A DNA stretch of 64,000 bases from DATJPR01 sp963843525. GTDB taxonomy: Bacteria; Bacteroidota; Ignavibacteria; UBA10030; UBA6906. The stretch's first letter is position 1. Each line of letters starts with the position of its first letter. A program made the translations under genes and the position numbers. Under the pieces are notes generated by a model. It ran no database searches. It was not told the DNA's origin and saw nothing but the letters and a program-made list of their open reading frames with translations. The stretch spans positions 496,001 through 560,000 of the forward strand of contig CAWJKM010000005.1 in the NCBI GenBank assembly GCA_963843525.1, in the 5' to 3' direction. Below, piece after piece: positions 25,636 to 35,500 of the stretch.

Positions 25636-26142
25636 ATGATCGAAATTGCACAACTCCTCAAATCGAAAATCGACGCGGCCAGGCCGCGGTTGCTCTCCAT
25701 TCCGGAGACCCATGCCGCCGATAAGCCATACGCTGACAAATGGTCTCTAAAAGAAATTCTCGGTCATCTGATTGACTCGGTGGCGAACAACCATCAGCGG
25801 ATTGTCCGGATGCAGCAGAGCGTGGACATCGGCAACTTCACCTACGAGCAACAGCCCTGGGTGTCGGTCCAGCACTACGCAACGGAGCCATGGGAGGACC
25901 TCGTGGAATTCTGGTACCACTACAACACGCATCTTGCGCATATCATCCGGCACGTGGATCCGGGATCATTGCAGCACATGTGCGAAATGGGATACGCAAA
26001 ACCCGCGACGCTGAAGTTCGTGATTGAGGATTACGTGAGGCATGTAGAGCACCACCTGGGACAGATCTTCGGCGGCGCCGATCCCCGGAAGAGGGGAACG
26101 TGGGTACGGAGAGACCCCGGCGAACGTGAAACCGGCCCATGA
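25636..26142 (+). CDS. DinB-family protein
   Basis: 168 residues, cytoplasmic (no signal peptide). DinB/DUF664-type four-helix fold with KWSLKEILGHLIDSVANNH (first His), a middle helix WYHYNTHLAHIIRHV, and DYVRHVEHHLGQIF (two spaced His) that together make the usual three-His metal site. Substrate unknown; relatives include bacillithiol- and mycothiol-dependent transferases. It starts 31 nt after the deacetylase and likely shares its transcript. Confidence 0.88.
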   Translation: MIEIAQLLKSKIDAARPRLLSIPETHAADKPYADKWSLKEILGHLIDSVANNHQRIVRMQQSVDIGNFTYEQQPWVSVQHYATEPWEDLVEFWYHYNTHLAHIIRHVDPGSLQHMCEMGYAKPATLKFVIEDYVRHVEHHLGQIFGGADPRKRGTWVRRDPGERETGP

Positions 26143-26201
26143 TGCACAGAATACGCGGGTGAACTCGAACATCGTCACGATCCCCCATCGAAAAGAATTC
26201 C

Positions 26202-27125
26202 ATGCTCACAGACTCTCTCTCCCGCTCCCGCGGCTGCCTGCTCGGTCTTGCCTGCGGCGACGCTGTTGGTACAACCGTAGAGTTCCGACAACGCGGGACA
26301 TTCCCGCTGGTCAAGGATATGATCGGCGGCGGGCCGTTCCACCTCAAGCCGGGAGAGTGGACCGACGACACCAGTATGGCTCTTTGTCTGGCGACGAGCC
26401 TCACGGAAAAAGGGAGATTCGATGCACGCGACCAGATGGAGCGGTACGTCCAATGGTGGAAAGAGGGATATCTCTCGAGTAATGGACGTTGCTTCGACAT
26501 CGGTGGAACGGTCAGGAAGGCACTGACCAGCTTTGCAGCGACGGGCGACCCATTCAGTGGCCCGACAGACGCGATGAGCTCGGGAAACGGCTGCATCATG
26601 CGCCTGGCGCCCGTGCCGATTTTTTTCCACATGGACTACGAGAACGCGGTTCGAATGTCAGGCGAGAGCTCTCGCACGACGCACGGCTCGGCGGAATCCA
26701 TCGCCGCGTGCAGACTCTTCGGCGCGATGCTCTGCAAAGCCCTGGCGGGACGAGGGAAAGCCGAAATACTCATCGGGTTCTCAGACGAGGAGATCCGGTT
26801 TCTCGACCCGCCCCCGTCTCTCGAACCAATTGCCCGGGGCGCATACAGAAAAAAGGATGCAGGCCAGGTCAAAGGAACCGGCCACGTCGTTGCATCGCTT
26901 GAGGCCGCTCTCTGGTGTTTCCACAAATCCAGCTCATTTGAAGAGGCGATCCTCGCCGCCGCGAACCTTGGTGATGACGCCGACACGACGGCCGCCGTGT
27001 GCGGTCAGGTTGCGGGGGCCTACTACGGGCTGGAAGGAATCCCGACAGAATGGCTCGCGAAGCTGGCTCAGCGGGAGAGGATCGTTGAACTGGCAGACCT
27101 GTTGGTCCGGCTCAAGGAGTATTGA
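26202..27125 (+). CDS. ADP-ribosylglycohydrolase family protein
   Basis: 307 residues. DraG-fold metal sites are present: GLACGDAVGTTVEF (N-terminal), WTDDTSMALCLATSL (DDT metal motif), SSGNGCIMRLAPV, HGSAESIAACR and NLGDDADTTAAVCGQVAGAYYG (the C-terminal GDDADT metal motif). These proteins remove ADP-ribose from proteins, DNA or small molecules using two Mg/Mn ions. Its presence in the same window as a RES/Xre pair is probably coincidental. Separated by 59 nt from the DinB gene and 1 nt from the following FUSC gene. Confidence 0.93.
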   Translation: MLTDSLSRSRGCLLGLACGDAVGTTVEFRQRGTFPLVKDMIGGGPFHLKPGEWTDDTSMALCLATSLTEKGRFDARDQMERYVQWWKEGYLSSNGRCFDIGGTVRKALTSFAATGDPFSGPTDAMSSGNGCIMRLAPVPIFFHMDYENAVRMSGESSRTTHGSAESIAACRLFGAMLCKALAGRGKAEILIGFSDEEIRFLDPPPSLEPIARGAYRKKDAGQVKGTGHVVASLEAALWCFHKSSSFEEAILAAANLGDDADTTAAVCGQVAGAYYGLEGIPTEWLAKLAQRERIVELADLLVRLKEY

Positions 27126-27126
27126 T

Positions 27127-27624
27127 ATGCATTTTCCGAGGAACGTCTTTCATGCAGCCGATCCGCCTTCACCGATGCATGCCGTCCGGACCGCAGTCGC
27201 TGCTGTGGTTTCGCTGCTGGTAGCGGGCCTGCTCGGCCTGCCCGAGGCGTACTGGGCCTCGATTACGGCACTCATCGTCATGCAATCGACACTGGGCGCG
27301 GCGCTGACTATTTCCATTCAACGTCTTGCCGGGACAGCCATCGGCGCATTCATCGGAGCTCTCCTTGCAAACTGGTTTGGTCCAAATGTGTTCGCGTTCG
27401 GTGGAGGCGTGTTGGCGATAGGATTGCTTTGCGGGGTTCTACGGATGGAAAAGAGCGGTTACCGGTATGCGAGCATTGCACTCGCGATCGTCATGCTCAT
27501 CGTCCGCGCGAACAGTCCCTGGGTGATCGCCGCCCACCGGTTCCTTGAAGTCTCAGCAGGTATCGGCGTTGCCCTCGCGCTGACTGCGGCGTGGCCGGAA
27601 AAGCAAAAGGTGACACATTCATGA
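27127..27624 (+). CDS. FUSC-family inner-membrane protein (short)
   Basis: 165 residues from ATG 27127, right after the previous stop; a longer frame beginning at 26830 runs through the preceding gene and is rejected. Five or six hydrophobic segments with the FUSC/ArAE motif pattern (AVRTAVAAVVSLLVAGLLGLPEAYWA, then QRLAGTAIGAFIGALLANWFG and HRFLEVSAGIGVALALTAAWPE). Fusaric-acid/aromatic-acid exporters normally have this module plus a soluble domain; only the module is present here. Function in transport is inferred. ATGA overlap with the following frame. Confidence 0.82.
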   Translation: MHFPRNVFHAADPPSPMHAVRTAVAAVVSLLVAGLLGLPEAYWASITALIVMQSTLGAALTISIQRLAGTAIGAFIGALLANWFGPNVFAFGGGVLAIGLLCGVLRMEKSGYRYASIALAIVMLIVRANSPWVIAAHRFLEVSAGIGVALALTAAWPEKQKVTHS

Positions 27625-27674
27625 GACAGGTTGAAAGTACACTCAGACCCGATTACAAAATCAATACCGGAGAG

Positions 27675-29675
27675 ATGACTGTGAAGAATTTCCTTTTTGT
27701 CCTTACGATCAGTTTCTTGTGCGCCTGGACAGGCAGGGAGACATCTTTTGCCCAGGCTGAACTCACTGCCTGGGGGAATCTGAGCGGGATACGGGTTGAC
27801 GGCCAATTGTTGAAAGTCCCCACACGCCTCTGTTTGATCGGTCCTTCGATGGCGGACGTGTCGGCGACCGTGAAAGAGAAGCAGCGATCCATCTATACGC
27901 GTGACGGCAAGAGGCAGATCGTGACGACCGAGATTTCCGACTTTGCATTTACAGAAACGGTAACGGATACCGGCGACGAAAGGGCTTCGATCAATGTCAA
28001 GGTGAAAGCGGTCGCTGACACGACCCTCACCGGGGTATTCCTCTGTTTTGAGATTCCGGTCGATGACTATCCCCATGCGGACATCACACTCCTGGATTCA
28101 GCAGCATCGACGATCGAACCAGTCTCCCTATTCCCGAGGAGCATGGGGAGGATGCCCGCTTCGTTTCCGCTGAGGAACTTCCTTGTGCAGGCTTCCGTGA
28201 AAGGCTTTCGCGTTCAATCGGCGACACAACGGCTGGAAGTGAGAATGGATTCAGCGACGGAGGTTATTATTCAGAAGGGGAACCCGCGGTTTGGCAATCC
28301 CAATACCATGGTCTACCTGGGCATCCTTCCCGGCCATACTTTCGATGGGCAGGTTTCCGACAGGTCTTTCATGGTCAAGGTTTCAGGAGAGATCGACAGG
28401 AAGCCTGTTCACATTGCCATCGACCCGCAGAATCCCGGAAGAGCATTCGACGGGATCGGCGGTAATTTCCGTATTCAGAATGAAACGCTCGACCCACTGG
28501 TCATCGACTACTGCCTGAATAATCTCAATGTGCGGTGGGCCCGAGTGGAAATGCCGTGGCGTAGCTGGCACCCGGTCGAAGGGAAAGATCCTTTGGAATT
28601 GGCCAGGGAAGGCAAGCTCGATGTAAGCGTCCGCCACGCAATGGAGATGACGCAAAAGCTCACCCGTCGGCACATTCCAATCATCGTCAGTGCCTGGTAT
28701 CCTCCGCCGTGGGCGATTGTCGGGGAATACAATTTCAGGAATGAAAACGGGATCTTCGGGAATCCGCTCAATCCCGCAAAGATGAGAAGTATCATCAAAT
28801 CCATCGGCGACTACTTTGTCTATCTCAAAGAGGCCTACGGTGTCGAGCCTGAGCTCTTCTCCTTCAACGAATCCGATCTGGGCATCAACGTCCGGATGAC
28901 CGGTCAGGAACATGACGAGTTCATTAAAAAGCTCGGAGCGTTCCTCGCATCAAAAGAGCTCAGCACGAAAATGCTTCTTGGCGACAATTCCGATGCGACC
29001 ACCATTGATTTCATCGAACCGGCCATGGAGGATCTTGCAGCGCATCAATACATCGGGGCGATCTCCTTTCACGCGTGGCGGGGGTGCGACAACTGGACCC
29101 TCTCAAACTGGGCTGACGCCTCCAGAGAACTCAATGTGCCGTTGCTGATCGGCGAAGGGGGCACCGACGCGCGTGCCTGGGCGTATCCCGATGTTTTCAA
29201 AGAGCCTGCATTCGCCATGGACGAAATCGATATCTACGTACGCGCATGCAACATTGGACATGTGAGGTCGATCCTGCAATGGCAACTTACCTCCGATTAC
29301 TCCCTCCTCACCGGTGGGGGAATTGCCGGAAGTGATGGGCCGCTGCATCCGACGCAGCGGTTCTGGAATATGAAACAGCTCGGCTTGGTGTCGCCGGGTT
29401 CTTTCATCCTCCCGACCACGTGTGACAAGGAAGTAATCAGCTGCGCGGCACTTGGAGATCTTGCTGACAGCGCGTACACGATTCATATCGTCAATAACGG
29501 TGCATCGCGGCCTGTGGTACTGACCGGGCTTCCGGAGAGTGTGACGGAGCTTCGGACGTACGTGACCGACGCCAGGCGCGGCATGGAGGAAGGAAGGCGC
29601 GTGCGCGTATCGGAGGGCCAGGCGAAGTTCACGCTTGATGAGTTCAGTTTTACGAGTTTGGTAAGCGGAAAATAG
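27675..29675 (+). CDS. Exported GH30-like glycoside hydrolase (clan GH-A)
   Basis: 666 residues from ATG 27675; GTG 27681 has a better-spaced GGAG, and the frame is open back to ATG 27621, which overlaps the preceding stop. Signal peptide about 1-25 (KNFLFVLTISFLCAWTG...SFAQ). The first 240 residues are a beta-rich accessory domain with no clear match. The TIM barrel starts near FDGIGGNFR and has the GH-A acid/base Glu in FSFNESD (Glu399) and the nucleophile Glu in LLIGEGG (Glu494), with ISFHAWRGCDNW in between. The C-terminal beta domain is typical of GH30. Substrate unknown. Confidence 0.83.
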   Translation: MTVKNFLFVLTISFLCAWTGRETSFAQAELTAWGNLSGIRVDGQLLKVPTRLCLIGPSMADVSATVKEKQRSIYTRDGKRQIVTTEISDFAFTETVTDTGDERASINVKVKAVADTTLTGVFLCFEIPVDDYPHADITLLDSAASTIEPVSLFPRSMGRMPASFPLRNFLVQASVKGFRVQSATQRLEVRMDSATEVIIQKGNPRFGNPNTMVYLGILPGHTFDGQVSDRSFMVKVSGEIDRKPVHIAIDPQNPGRAFDGIGGNFRIQNETLDPLVIDYCLNNLNVRWARVEMPWRSWHPVEGKDPLELAREGKLDVSVRHAMEMTQKLTRRHIPIIVSAWYPPPWAIVGEYNFRNENGIFGNPLNPAKMRSIIKSIGDYFVYLKEAYGVEPELFSFNESDLGINVRMTGQEHDEFIKKLGAFLASKELSTKMLLGDNSDATTIDFIEPAMEDLAAHQYIGAISFHAWRGCDNWTLSNWADASRELNVPLLIGEGGTDARAWAYPDVFKEPAFAMDEIDIYVRACNIGHVRSILQWQLTSDYSLLTGGGIAGSDGPLHPTQRFWNMKQLGLVSPGSFILPTTCDKEVISCAALGDLADSAYTIHIVNNGASRPVVLTGLPESVTELRTYVTDARRGMEEGRRVRVSEGQAKFTLDEFSFTSLVSGK

Positions 29676-29819
29676 GCCAGGTCGCTACGGGCCAGACCGA
29701 GTGAGTCGGAGGTGGAATTGCTCACCATGTTCAATGGCTCAATCAAAGAAGGCGTTTCTGGGGGAGTTGATTACGCAGCTGAATCTTCACAGTAAAATAT
29801 ATCTTCTCTATCTTGGCTC

Positions 29820-30149
29820 ATGGGTAAATTGAAACTCAAATCACTTTCTGACCTCCATCAGATCTTACCGGAATCTACACAGCCCCAGAGTGCTGGTACG
29901 TGGAGAGGCCATGACGGGAAGGGAAACAAAGTCCATATTTCTCTCGAGACGAAAGGACGAAAAGGAAAGTCGGTGACTATTGTATCCGGCCTGCGGCATA
30001 ATCCCACCACGATGAAAGAGATTGCACGGATTCTCAAAGAAGCGTGCGGAACCGGCGGGACAGTCAAGGATGGGAATATCGAGTTGCAGGGGGACCAGCG
30101 GGATCGGGCGGCAAACGAGCTTCAGAAGATGAATTATGTCGTGAGGTGA
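29820..30149 (+). CDS. yciH: SUI1/eIF1-like translation factor YciH
   Basis: 109 residues. The SUI1 domain fills the C-terminal two thirds: RKGKSVTIVSGLRHNPTTMKEIARILKEACGTGGTVKDGNIELQGD-type sequence, with the conserved G-L-R, CGTGGT and QGD motifs. The N-terminus is a short flexible tail. Bacterial YciH is thought to influence translation initiation fidelity under stress; direct evidence is limited. The stop lies just before a G-rich tract. Confidence 0.93.
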   Translation: MGKLKLKSLSDLHQILPESTQPQSAGTWRGHDGKGNKVHISLETKGRKGKSVTIVSGLRHNPTTMKEIARILKEACGTGGTVKDGNIELQGDQRDRAANELQKMNYVVR

Positions 30150-30222
30150 GAAGGGGGGAGGGGAAAGGGAGAGGGGGAGAAGGGGAGACTCGGGGACTTG
30201 GAGACTTGGAGACTCGGGGACA
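30145..30222. repeat. G-rich and GGAGACTTG tandem tract
   Basis: GGGGGGAGGGGAAAGGGAGAGGGGGAGAAGGGG followed by four units of the type GGGGACTTGGAGACTTGGAGACTCGGGGAC. It begins at the yciH stop and ends just before the MazG-like start, so it occupies the whole spacer. It resembles the tract at 15121-15190 in composition. Confidence 0.8.
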
Positions 30223-30232
30223 ATGAAAGAGA

Positions 30233-30655
30233 ATGAGGGACATCAATGAGTTGCTTGCCACAATGAAGACCGGCCCTATGCGTGCAAAACCCAAGACACC
30301 CGCCTCAATTTCACCGCTCCGCTCATTGCGCCGGAAGATCCAGCGCTTCGCCCAAGAGCGGGACTGGGAGCAATTCCACACGCCCAAGAATCTTGCCATG
30401 GCAATGAGCGTTGAGGCATCGGAAATTGTCGAGCTCTTTCAGTGGCTCACGCCCGGGGAGTCTCAATTGCTCGACAAACCCAAGCGGCGGGCGCTGGAAG
30501 AAGAGATCGGCGATGTGATGATTTACCTGATCAACCTGGGGGACAAGTTTGATATCGATCCGGCCCGCGCCGCAGAGAAGAAACTCGCCATCAACGCGAA
30601 AAAATACCCCGTGCGACTCGTAAAAGGGAAGGCGAACAAGTATACGGAGTATTGA
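30233..30655 (+). CDS. MazG-like nucleotide pyrophosphohydrolase
   Basis: 140 residues. Helices with MazG/dCTPase-type metal ligands: SVEASEIVELFQW (E-x2-E) and ALEEEIGDVMIYLINLGDKFDID (E-E-x2-D). The pattern is that of the RS21-C6/dCTP pyrophosphatase group, which hydrolyses non-canonical or excess dNTPs to the monophosphate and PPi. A second in-frame ATG (codon 11) is possible as the start because the first 15 residues are unstructured. It follows yciH across the G-rich tract. Confidence 0.9.
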   Translation: MRDINELLATMKTGPMRAKPKTPASISPLRSLRRKIQRFAQERDWEQFHTPKNLAMAMSVEASEIVELFQWLTPGESQLLDKPKRRALEEEIGDVMIYLINLGDKFDIDPARAAEKKLAINAKKYPVRLVKGKANKYTEY

Positions 30656-30761
30656 GCGATATCTGATCCATTGTATCAGATGCAGAGTTGGTATGACGAA
30701 AGAATTTGGGGTTCCTCCTTACGGTGTGGCACGGTCAGCGGAGGGGGATAAAGCAGGCAAA

Positions 30762-30781
30762 CCCACGACCACAGTCGTGGG
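30762..30781. terminator. Hairpin between convergent genes
   Basis: Eight-bp stem CCCACGAC/GTCGTGGG with a 4-nt loop, 8 nt beyond the desaturase stop. No T-run follows on either strand, so it could be a weak terminator or an mRNA 3' stabiliser. A second small hairpin (ATCTGAT/ATCAGAT) lies at 30661-30682. Confidence 0.45.
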
Positions 30782-30789
30782 GGGGACTT

Positions 30790-31770
30790 TCACCCGACCT
30801 GACGGTCGTAGATCCAGCTAAACCGGTAGGAACCGTCGAGAGCAATCCGCTCGGCGATCGTCCGGTACCGTGTCGCGAGCCCGCAGAGATAATCCTGAGC
30901 TTTTGCGGCGAGATCGGAGAGGTGCGGCAAGGTCTCGATGTTCCAATGCTTTACAAGACTCTCGATGATGTCGGCGTAGTCTTTCACGGTATAGACGCCG
31001 GTCCGCTGTGCGACGTGCGAAAAGTGGGTGAAGAGATTTTCGTCGATGCCGTCACGCATCATCACCGCCGGCATGACGATCTTGCGCTTCATCATCGTCG
31101 CAAAGGAACTCACTGCTCCCACAGGATCTTCTTCGAAGATTTTGGTCATGAACAGTTTGTACGCCTTTTCATGACGCGCTTCATCGCCGGCAATCGTGCC
31201 GCAGATGCGGTGCAACCGCTCATCACCGGCGCGCAGGGCAAGCTTCGCAACATTCGTGTGGGAGATCTTCGTCGCCCTCTCCTGGAAGGACGTATAGATG
31301 AACCCCAGGTACGGATCGTTCTCCGTCTGCGGGTCGAAGCCGCGATTGATCAGATGATGGATCGTCACCTCCACGGCACGCATGTCCACCCGGCCGGAGA
31401 GATATAAATACCGGTTGAGCAAATCACCGTGCCGGTTCTCTTCCGCCGTCCACCCTCTGCTCCAGCGCGCCCAGGGCGTCTCGCTCGCACCCGTTCCGTC
31501 GGTGACCCCGTCGAGCCGGTTCAGCCATGTCTGATAGGTGGGGAGTGCCTCCTCGGTCACCATATCGCCGACGAGGACTACAAGGACGTCGTCCTGGAGC
31601 GTCTCGGCCTCCCGACGCAATTCCTCGAGCTGTTCTTCCCATCCGGGCTTTGCCATGTCGGGGAGAAAATCGGTTGGCTGCCAGCTGCTTTCCACGGGCT
31701 TCAGAAGCGTGTCGAGGTGCTCCCCGACATACCCCTCGATGCTTTTGATCACTTCAATTCTTGACGTCAT
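30790..31770 (-). CDS. Acyl-ACP desaturase (ferritin-like di-iron)
   Basis: 326 residues. Type-2 (plant-like, DesA) desaturase. Di-iron ligands: EENRH near residues 109-113 and DEARHEKAY near 196-204, each an E/D-x2-H motif, plus Glu residues in SFQERATK and the first helix. The soluble enzyme introduces a cis double bond into acyl-ACP with O2 and reduced ferredoxin. Its O2 requirement contrasts with the anaerobic-type NifJ and suggests at least microaerobic tolerance. Alone, leftward, converging on the MazG-like gene. Confidence 0.93.
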   Translation of the reverse strand: MTSRIEVIKSIEGYVGEHLDTLLKPVESSWQPTDFLPDMAKPGWEEQLEELRREAETLQDDVLVVLVGDMVTEEALPTYQTWLNRLDGVTDGTGASETPWARWSRGWTAEENRHGDLLNRYLYLSGRVDMRAVEVTIHHLINRGFDPQTENDPYLGFIYTSFQERATKISHTNVAKLALRAGDERLHRICGTIAGDEARHEKAYKLFMTKIFEEDPVGAVSSFATMMKRKIVMPAVMMRDGIDENLFTHFSHVAQRTGVYTVKDYADIIESLVKHWNIETLPHLSDLAAKAQDYLCGLATRYRTIAERIALDGSYRFSWIYDRQVG

Positions 31771-32029
31771 GGCGGCCCTCCTCAGGCAGAGTCCAACTAT
31801 TGAAGAACGTTAATTTGTCAGGGAGAGTTCGCCCTCAGTCCATGTATTCTTGATTCCCCGTTTGCGCTGTGTTTTGTCCCCTTCTGGAGAGCGACAAAGA
31901 CGCATCGTGTACATCACCGAATTGCGGCGATTCTGTCTCCACTCTTGCACTTTATCGTCTGAAAGCGCACCATGATGAATCGCGGTCGACTGTGTGAGTT
32001 TCATTCATTGACAACGGAGGCTTCTCGTC

Positions 32030-32344
32030 ATGCAAATCCTTGAAATGCAGCCGGCAAACACCGGTACGGCCATTAAGGCGTTTTTCAAGCTGGAAACTGA
32101 TGAAGGAATTGTGATCGATGGATTCAAGGTGGTGGAAGGGAAAAATGGAACGTTTGTCGGTGTGCCGAGCAAGAAGGTTGGAGAGAAGTACATCGATACC
32201 GTGACGATCCCGCGACCGTTGAAGGAGACGCTCCTGCGACTGGCTCTTGAGAAGTTTGGTACGCTGGGCTCAGGCGGTCGACCGGAACCACCCGAGAGCG
32301 CTCCACCGTTCCCGCCGGATGACAATGGGCCGCTGCCGTTTTGA
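32030..32344 (+). CDS. spoVG: SpoVG-family nucleic-acid-binding protein with SSB-like C-terminal tip
   Basis: 104 residues. Residues 1-80 match SpoVG: MQILEMQPAN, then DEGIVIDGFKVVEGKNGTFVGVPSKKV and LRLALEKFG. SpoVG proteins bind RNA/DNA and regulate gene expression. The last 25 residues are Pro/Gly-rich and acidic, ending DDNGPLPF. That looks like the protein-docking tip of single-stranded DNA-binding protein (DDDIPF type), not like Bacillus SpoVG. GGAGG lies 9 nt before ATG 32030. It is a single-gene unit ending at a strong bidirectional terminator. Confidence 0.88.
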   Translation: MQILEMQPANTGTAIKAFFKLETDEGIVIDGFKVVEGKNGTFVGVPSKKVGEKYIDTVTIPRPLKETLLRLALEKFGTLGSGGRPEPPESAPPFPPDDNGPLPF

Positions 32345-32452
32345 GAGGGTGAGTATCATTTGACAGGAGCCGGTGGATCGTTGACGATAGTCAACCGGGT
32401 AAGTCGCCCGTTGCATGCAATGACTGTGAATAGACTATTTGTGCCGATGGAG

Positions 32453-32484
32453 AAAAAAAAGCCCGGAGCGGATCCGGGCTTTTT
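32453..32484. terminator. Bidirectional rho-independent terminator
   Basis: Eight A, then GCCCGGA-GCGGA-TCCGGGC (32461-32479) and five T. It lies between the 3' ends of spoVG (+) and the tricorn-like gene (-) and can terminate both. Confidence 0.92.
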
Positions 32485-32512
32485 ACCATCAAACGCATTG
32501 TGCAAGCGACGG

Positions 32513-35500
32513 CTACTTTTTCAGGAGTTCCTTCACGGCCGCCTCGATCTGTTGATCCCGTCCTGCTGTCATGATCTCCGGTTCGTTCCGCACTTTGATG
32601 TCAGGCTCAAGCTGGTTGTTCTCGCAGAACTTTCCATCCGGTGTGCGCCATCCTCCCATCGGGATGCCGAAGGTCAACGCCGGATCGATCTGCCTCTCCC
32701 ACCAGACAAATGTCCCCGTCCCCGGGACAGGCATGCCGAGGGTTTTGCCGATTCCTTTCAATTTGTACTCCACAGGGAAGAGGTGGGCGTCGGAATAGTC
32801 GCTCTCCCCGATCAGGACGATGGAAGGCTTCGTCCATTTCTCGTACGGCTCGGAGCCCACGTACTGTCCGTGCGGAATGATGTCAAAATATTTCTTGCCG
32901 CTCAGGAAATCCGAAAGCTGCTCGTGGATATTTCCGCCGCCGTTGAACCGCGTATCCACGATCACCGCCTGCTTCCCGACATTCCGCCCGAGGAGTTCTT
33001 CAAAGACCGTCCGCATGCTGGCATCGTTCATGGAACGAACGTGCACATAACCGATCTTCCCGCCCGAGAGCTTGTCCACTTCTTCGCGGCGGTTCTTTAC
33101 CCAACGTTTGTACAACAATTCTCCCTCCTGACCGCCGGCAATCGGTTTCACGGATTCCTCCCAGCGCGTTCCGGCCGATGGATCGTAGATGGAGAGGAGT
33201 GTGAGTTTCCCCACTTTGCGGTTCAGGAGTTCGTAGAAATCGACAGCGCTTGTCAACGGTGTACCGTCGATCTTTTCCAGGATATTTCCGGCGCGAATCT
33301 TCGATGACGCCTTGTCCAGCGGGCCCCCTTCGACCACTTCCGCAATCGTTATCCCGTCGCCCGGGGCATTGAAATCATACAGGAGACCGAGCTCGGCAGT
33401 CTGGTCGGTGTTGGGCCGTTCTGCCCGGTAGTAGCAGCCGGTGTGGGAGGCGTTGACTTCCCCGAGCATTTCGCTCAGCATCTCGGAAAAATCGTAATCG
33501 TTGTTGATAGAGGGGAGGAATTTCTTGTAGTCCTTGTAGTAGTAATCCCAATCCACTCCCTGCAGATTCTCGACATAGAATTTCTCTTTGAACTGCCGCC
33601 AGGCATGATCGAAGATATACGCTCTCTCGTCGGCCCCCTTCAGCATCATCTCTCCGCCTGCCTTCACGGGTTCTGATTTGCCGTTTTCCGTTTCCACCTT
33701 TGTGACCTTGCCGTCGGCGAGGACAAAAATGAATTTGCCGTCGGGTGAAAGCTCCATGCTTGCATGGGTGGCGCCGAGTTTGGCGAAGAGTTTTGTCTCC
33801 TTCGTCCGCAGTTCCGTCACCCAGAGATCGTTCCCCTTATCGAAGACGGTTAGATAGAACAGCTTTTCCCCATCCTTTGAAAGGACCCAATCATTCACCT
33901 GCGAAGTATGCGTGGTCAGTCTGGCCTTACGTTCGGTCAGGTTGGTCCAATCGATCACAACTTCCTTTTTTGCGGTATCTTTGGCTGCGGTGGTGGTGTC
34001 TTTCCCTTTCTTCTCTCCCTTTGCCTTCGCTTCGGCTTCCTTCTTTTCCTTCTCCGCCTTTTCCTCCTGCTCCTTCACCAGGGCGAGTTCCTCCTTTGTC
34101 AAATTGAACCGGTCGAATGCCGCCTTGGTGAAAAACATCCCATAGACATCGCCGCTCAGGAGGTTTCCTCCCTGCTCGCGGGAGCCTTCGCGATCGGAGG
34201 CCCAGACCATCATCTTCCCGTCCATGACCCATTTGGGTTGGTAGTTGTCGTACCCGCTCAATGTCAGATTGTGGATCTCTCCCTTTCCGTCGGAGGAGAC
34301 GAGGCCCACCTCCGGAGTGAAGATCCGTTCAGGGTAGCCGAACTGGACGAGGAACCACTTCCCGTCGGGGGACCACTGGTAATACTGGTCGCCGTCCGCA
34401 TAGGAATAGTTCTTGTCGGCAGGCATGATCGTGCGTGTGGCCTTGCTGTCGAGGTTGATCACCTTGAGGACGACGCGGTTTTCCAGGTAAGCCACTTCCT
34501 TCCCGTCGGGGGAAAATGAGGGCTGGTATTCCTCCGCGGAGGTCGCGACCACCGGCTCTTCTTTTAGAACCGTCGATGCATAGAAATACGGCTCTTCCTT
34601 GCGCGTGATCGACGCACGGTAGATATTCCAGTTGTTGTCCTTTTCCGCCGCATAGACCAGAGAGCGTCCATCGGGGCTGAAGCTCACGCTCCGTTCCTGC
34701 CACGGCGTATTGGTGATCCGTTTGGTGATGCCACCCTCCATGCTGGTGACGAAGATCTCTCCGCGGAACACATAGGCGAATTCCTTGCCGTTGGGGGAGA
34801 GCTTTGCTTCGGTGAAGCCCTCATTCACCGGCACGATCTTGTCCAGGGTGTTGCGCCCGTCGACGTCGATGCGGACGGAGACCTTGCGGGGTTCGGAACC
34901 CGGTTGCATCGTATAGAGTTCGCCGTCATAGCCAAAGCAGAGCGCATTGTTCGTTGTATGCGTCAGGAACCTCACCGGGTTCTTGCTGAAATGCGTCAGC
35001 GCGGTGGATTTCGTCGGATCGGACAGAGAACTTTTGAACACGTTGAACGATCCGTTTTGTTCGCTCAGGTAGTAGAAGTCGTTGTTGTTGGAATCGAACA
35101 CCGGATTCCGGTCTTCGCCGACAAAGTGCGTAAGTTGTGTGTACTTTTTCGTCTTGAAGTCGTACACCCAGACGTCGCGGGTGACGGAAGAAGTATGATG
35201 TTTGCGCCAATCGCTTTCATACCCCTTGATATCATGGTAGATCAGTTTGTCGCCCGCGGAATTGAGAGTCGCATCAAGTGCCGGCACAGGGAGGACAAGG
35301 GAGACACGTCCCCCGGCCACGGGCGCGCTGTACAGTTGGGTCATCAGCCCGATGGGGAACTGGACGTTGGTGGCCAGTTCTTGCCGGTATGAAGAGAAGA
35401 GGACGGCTTTATCGTCGGCTGTGAAGCTGCTCGGGATTTCCCGGGCCGAGTGGAACGTCAGGCGTTTTGCCTCGCCTCCTGTCGAGGGCATCACGAAGAC

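Noticed and set aside
26830..27126. N-terminal extension of the FUSC gene into the ADP-ribosylglycohydrolase gene
   Set aside because: It runs out of frame through a conserved gene; ATG 27127 follows directly after the stop.
31810..32004. 64-codon minus-strand frame between the desaturase and spoVG
   Set aside because: No ribosome site, no hydrophobic or conserved feature; treated as non-coding spacer.
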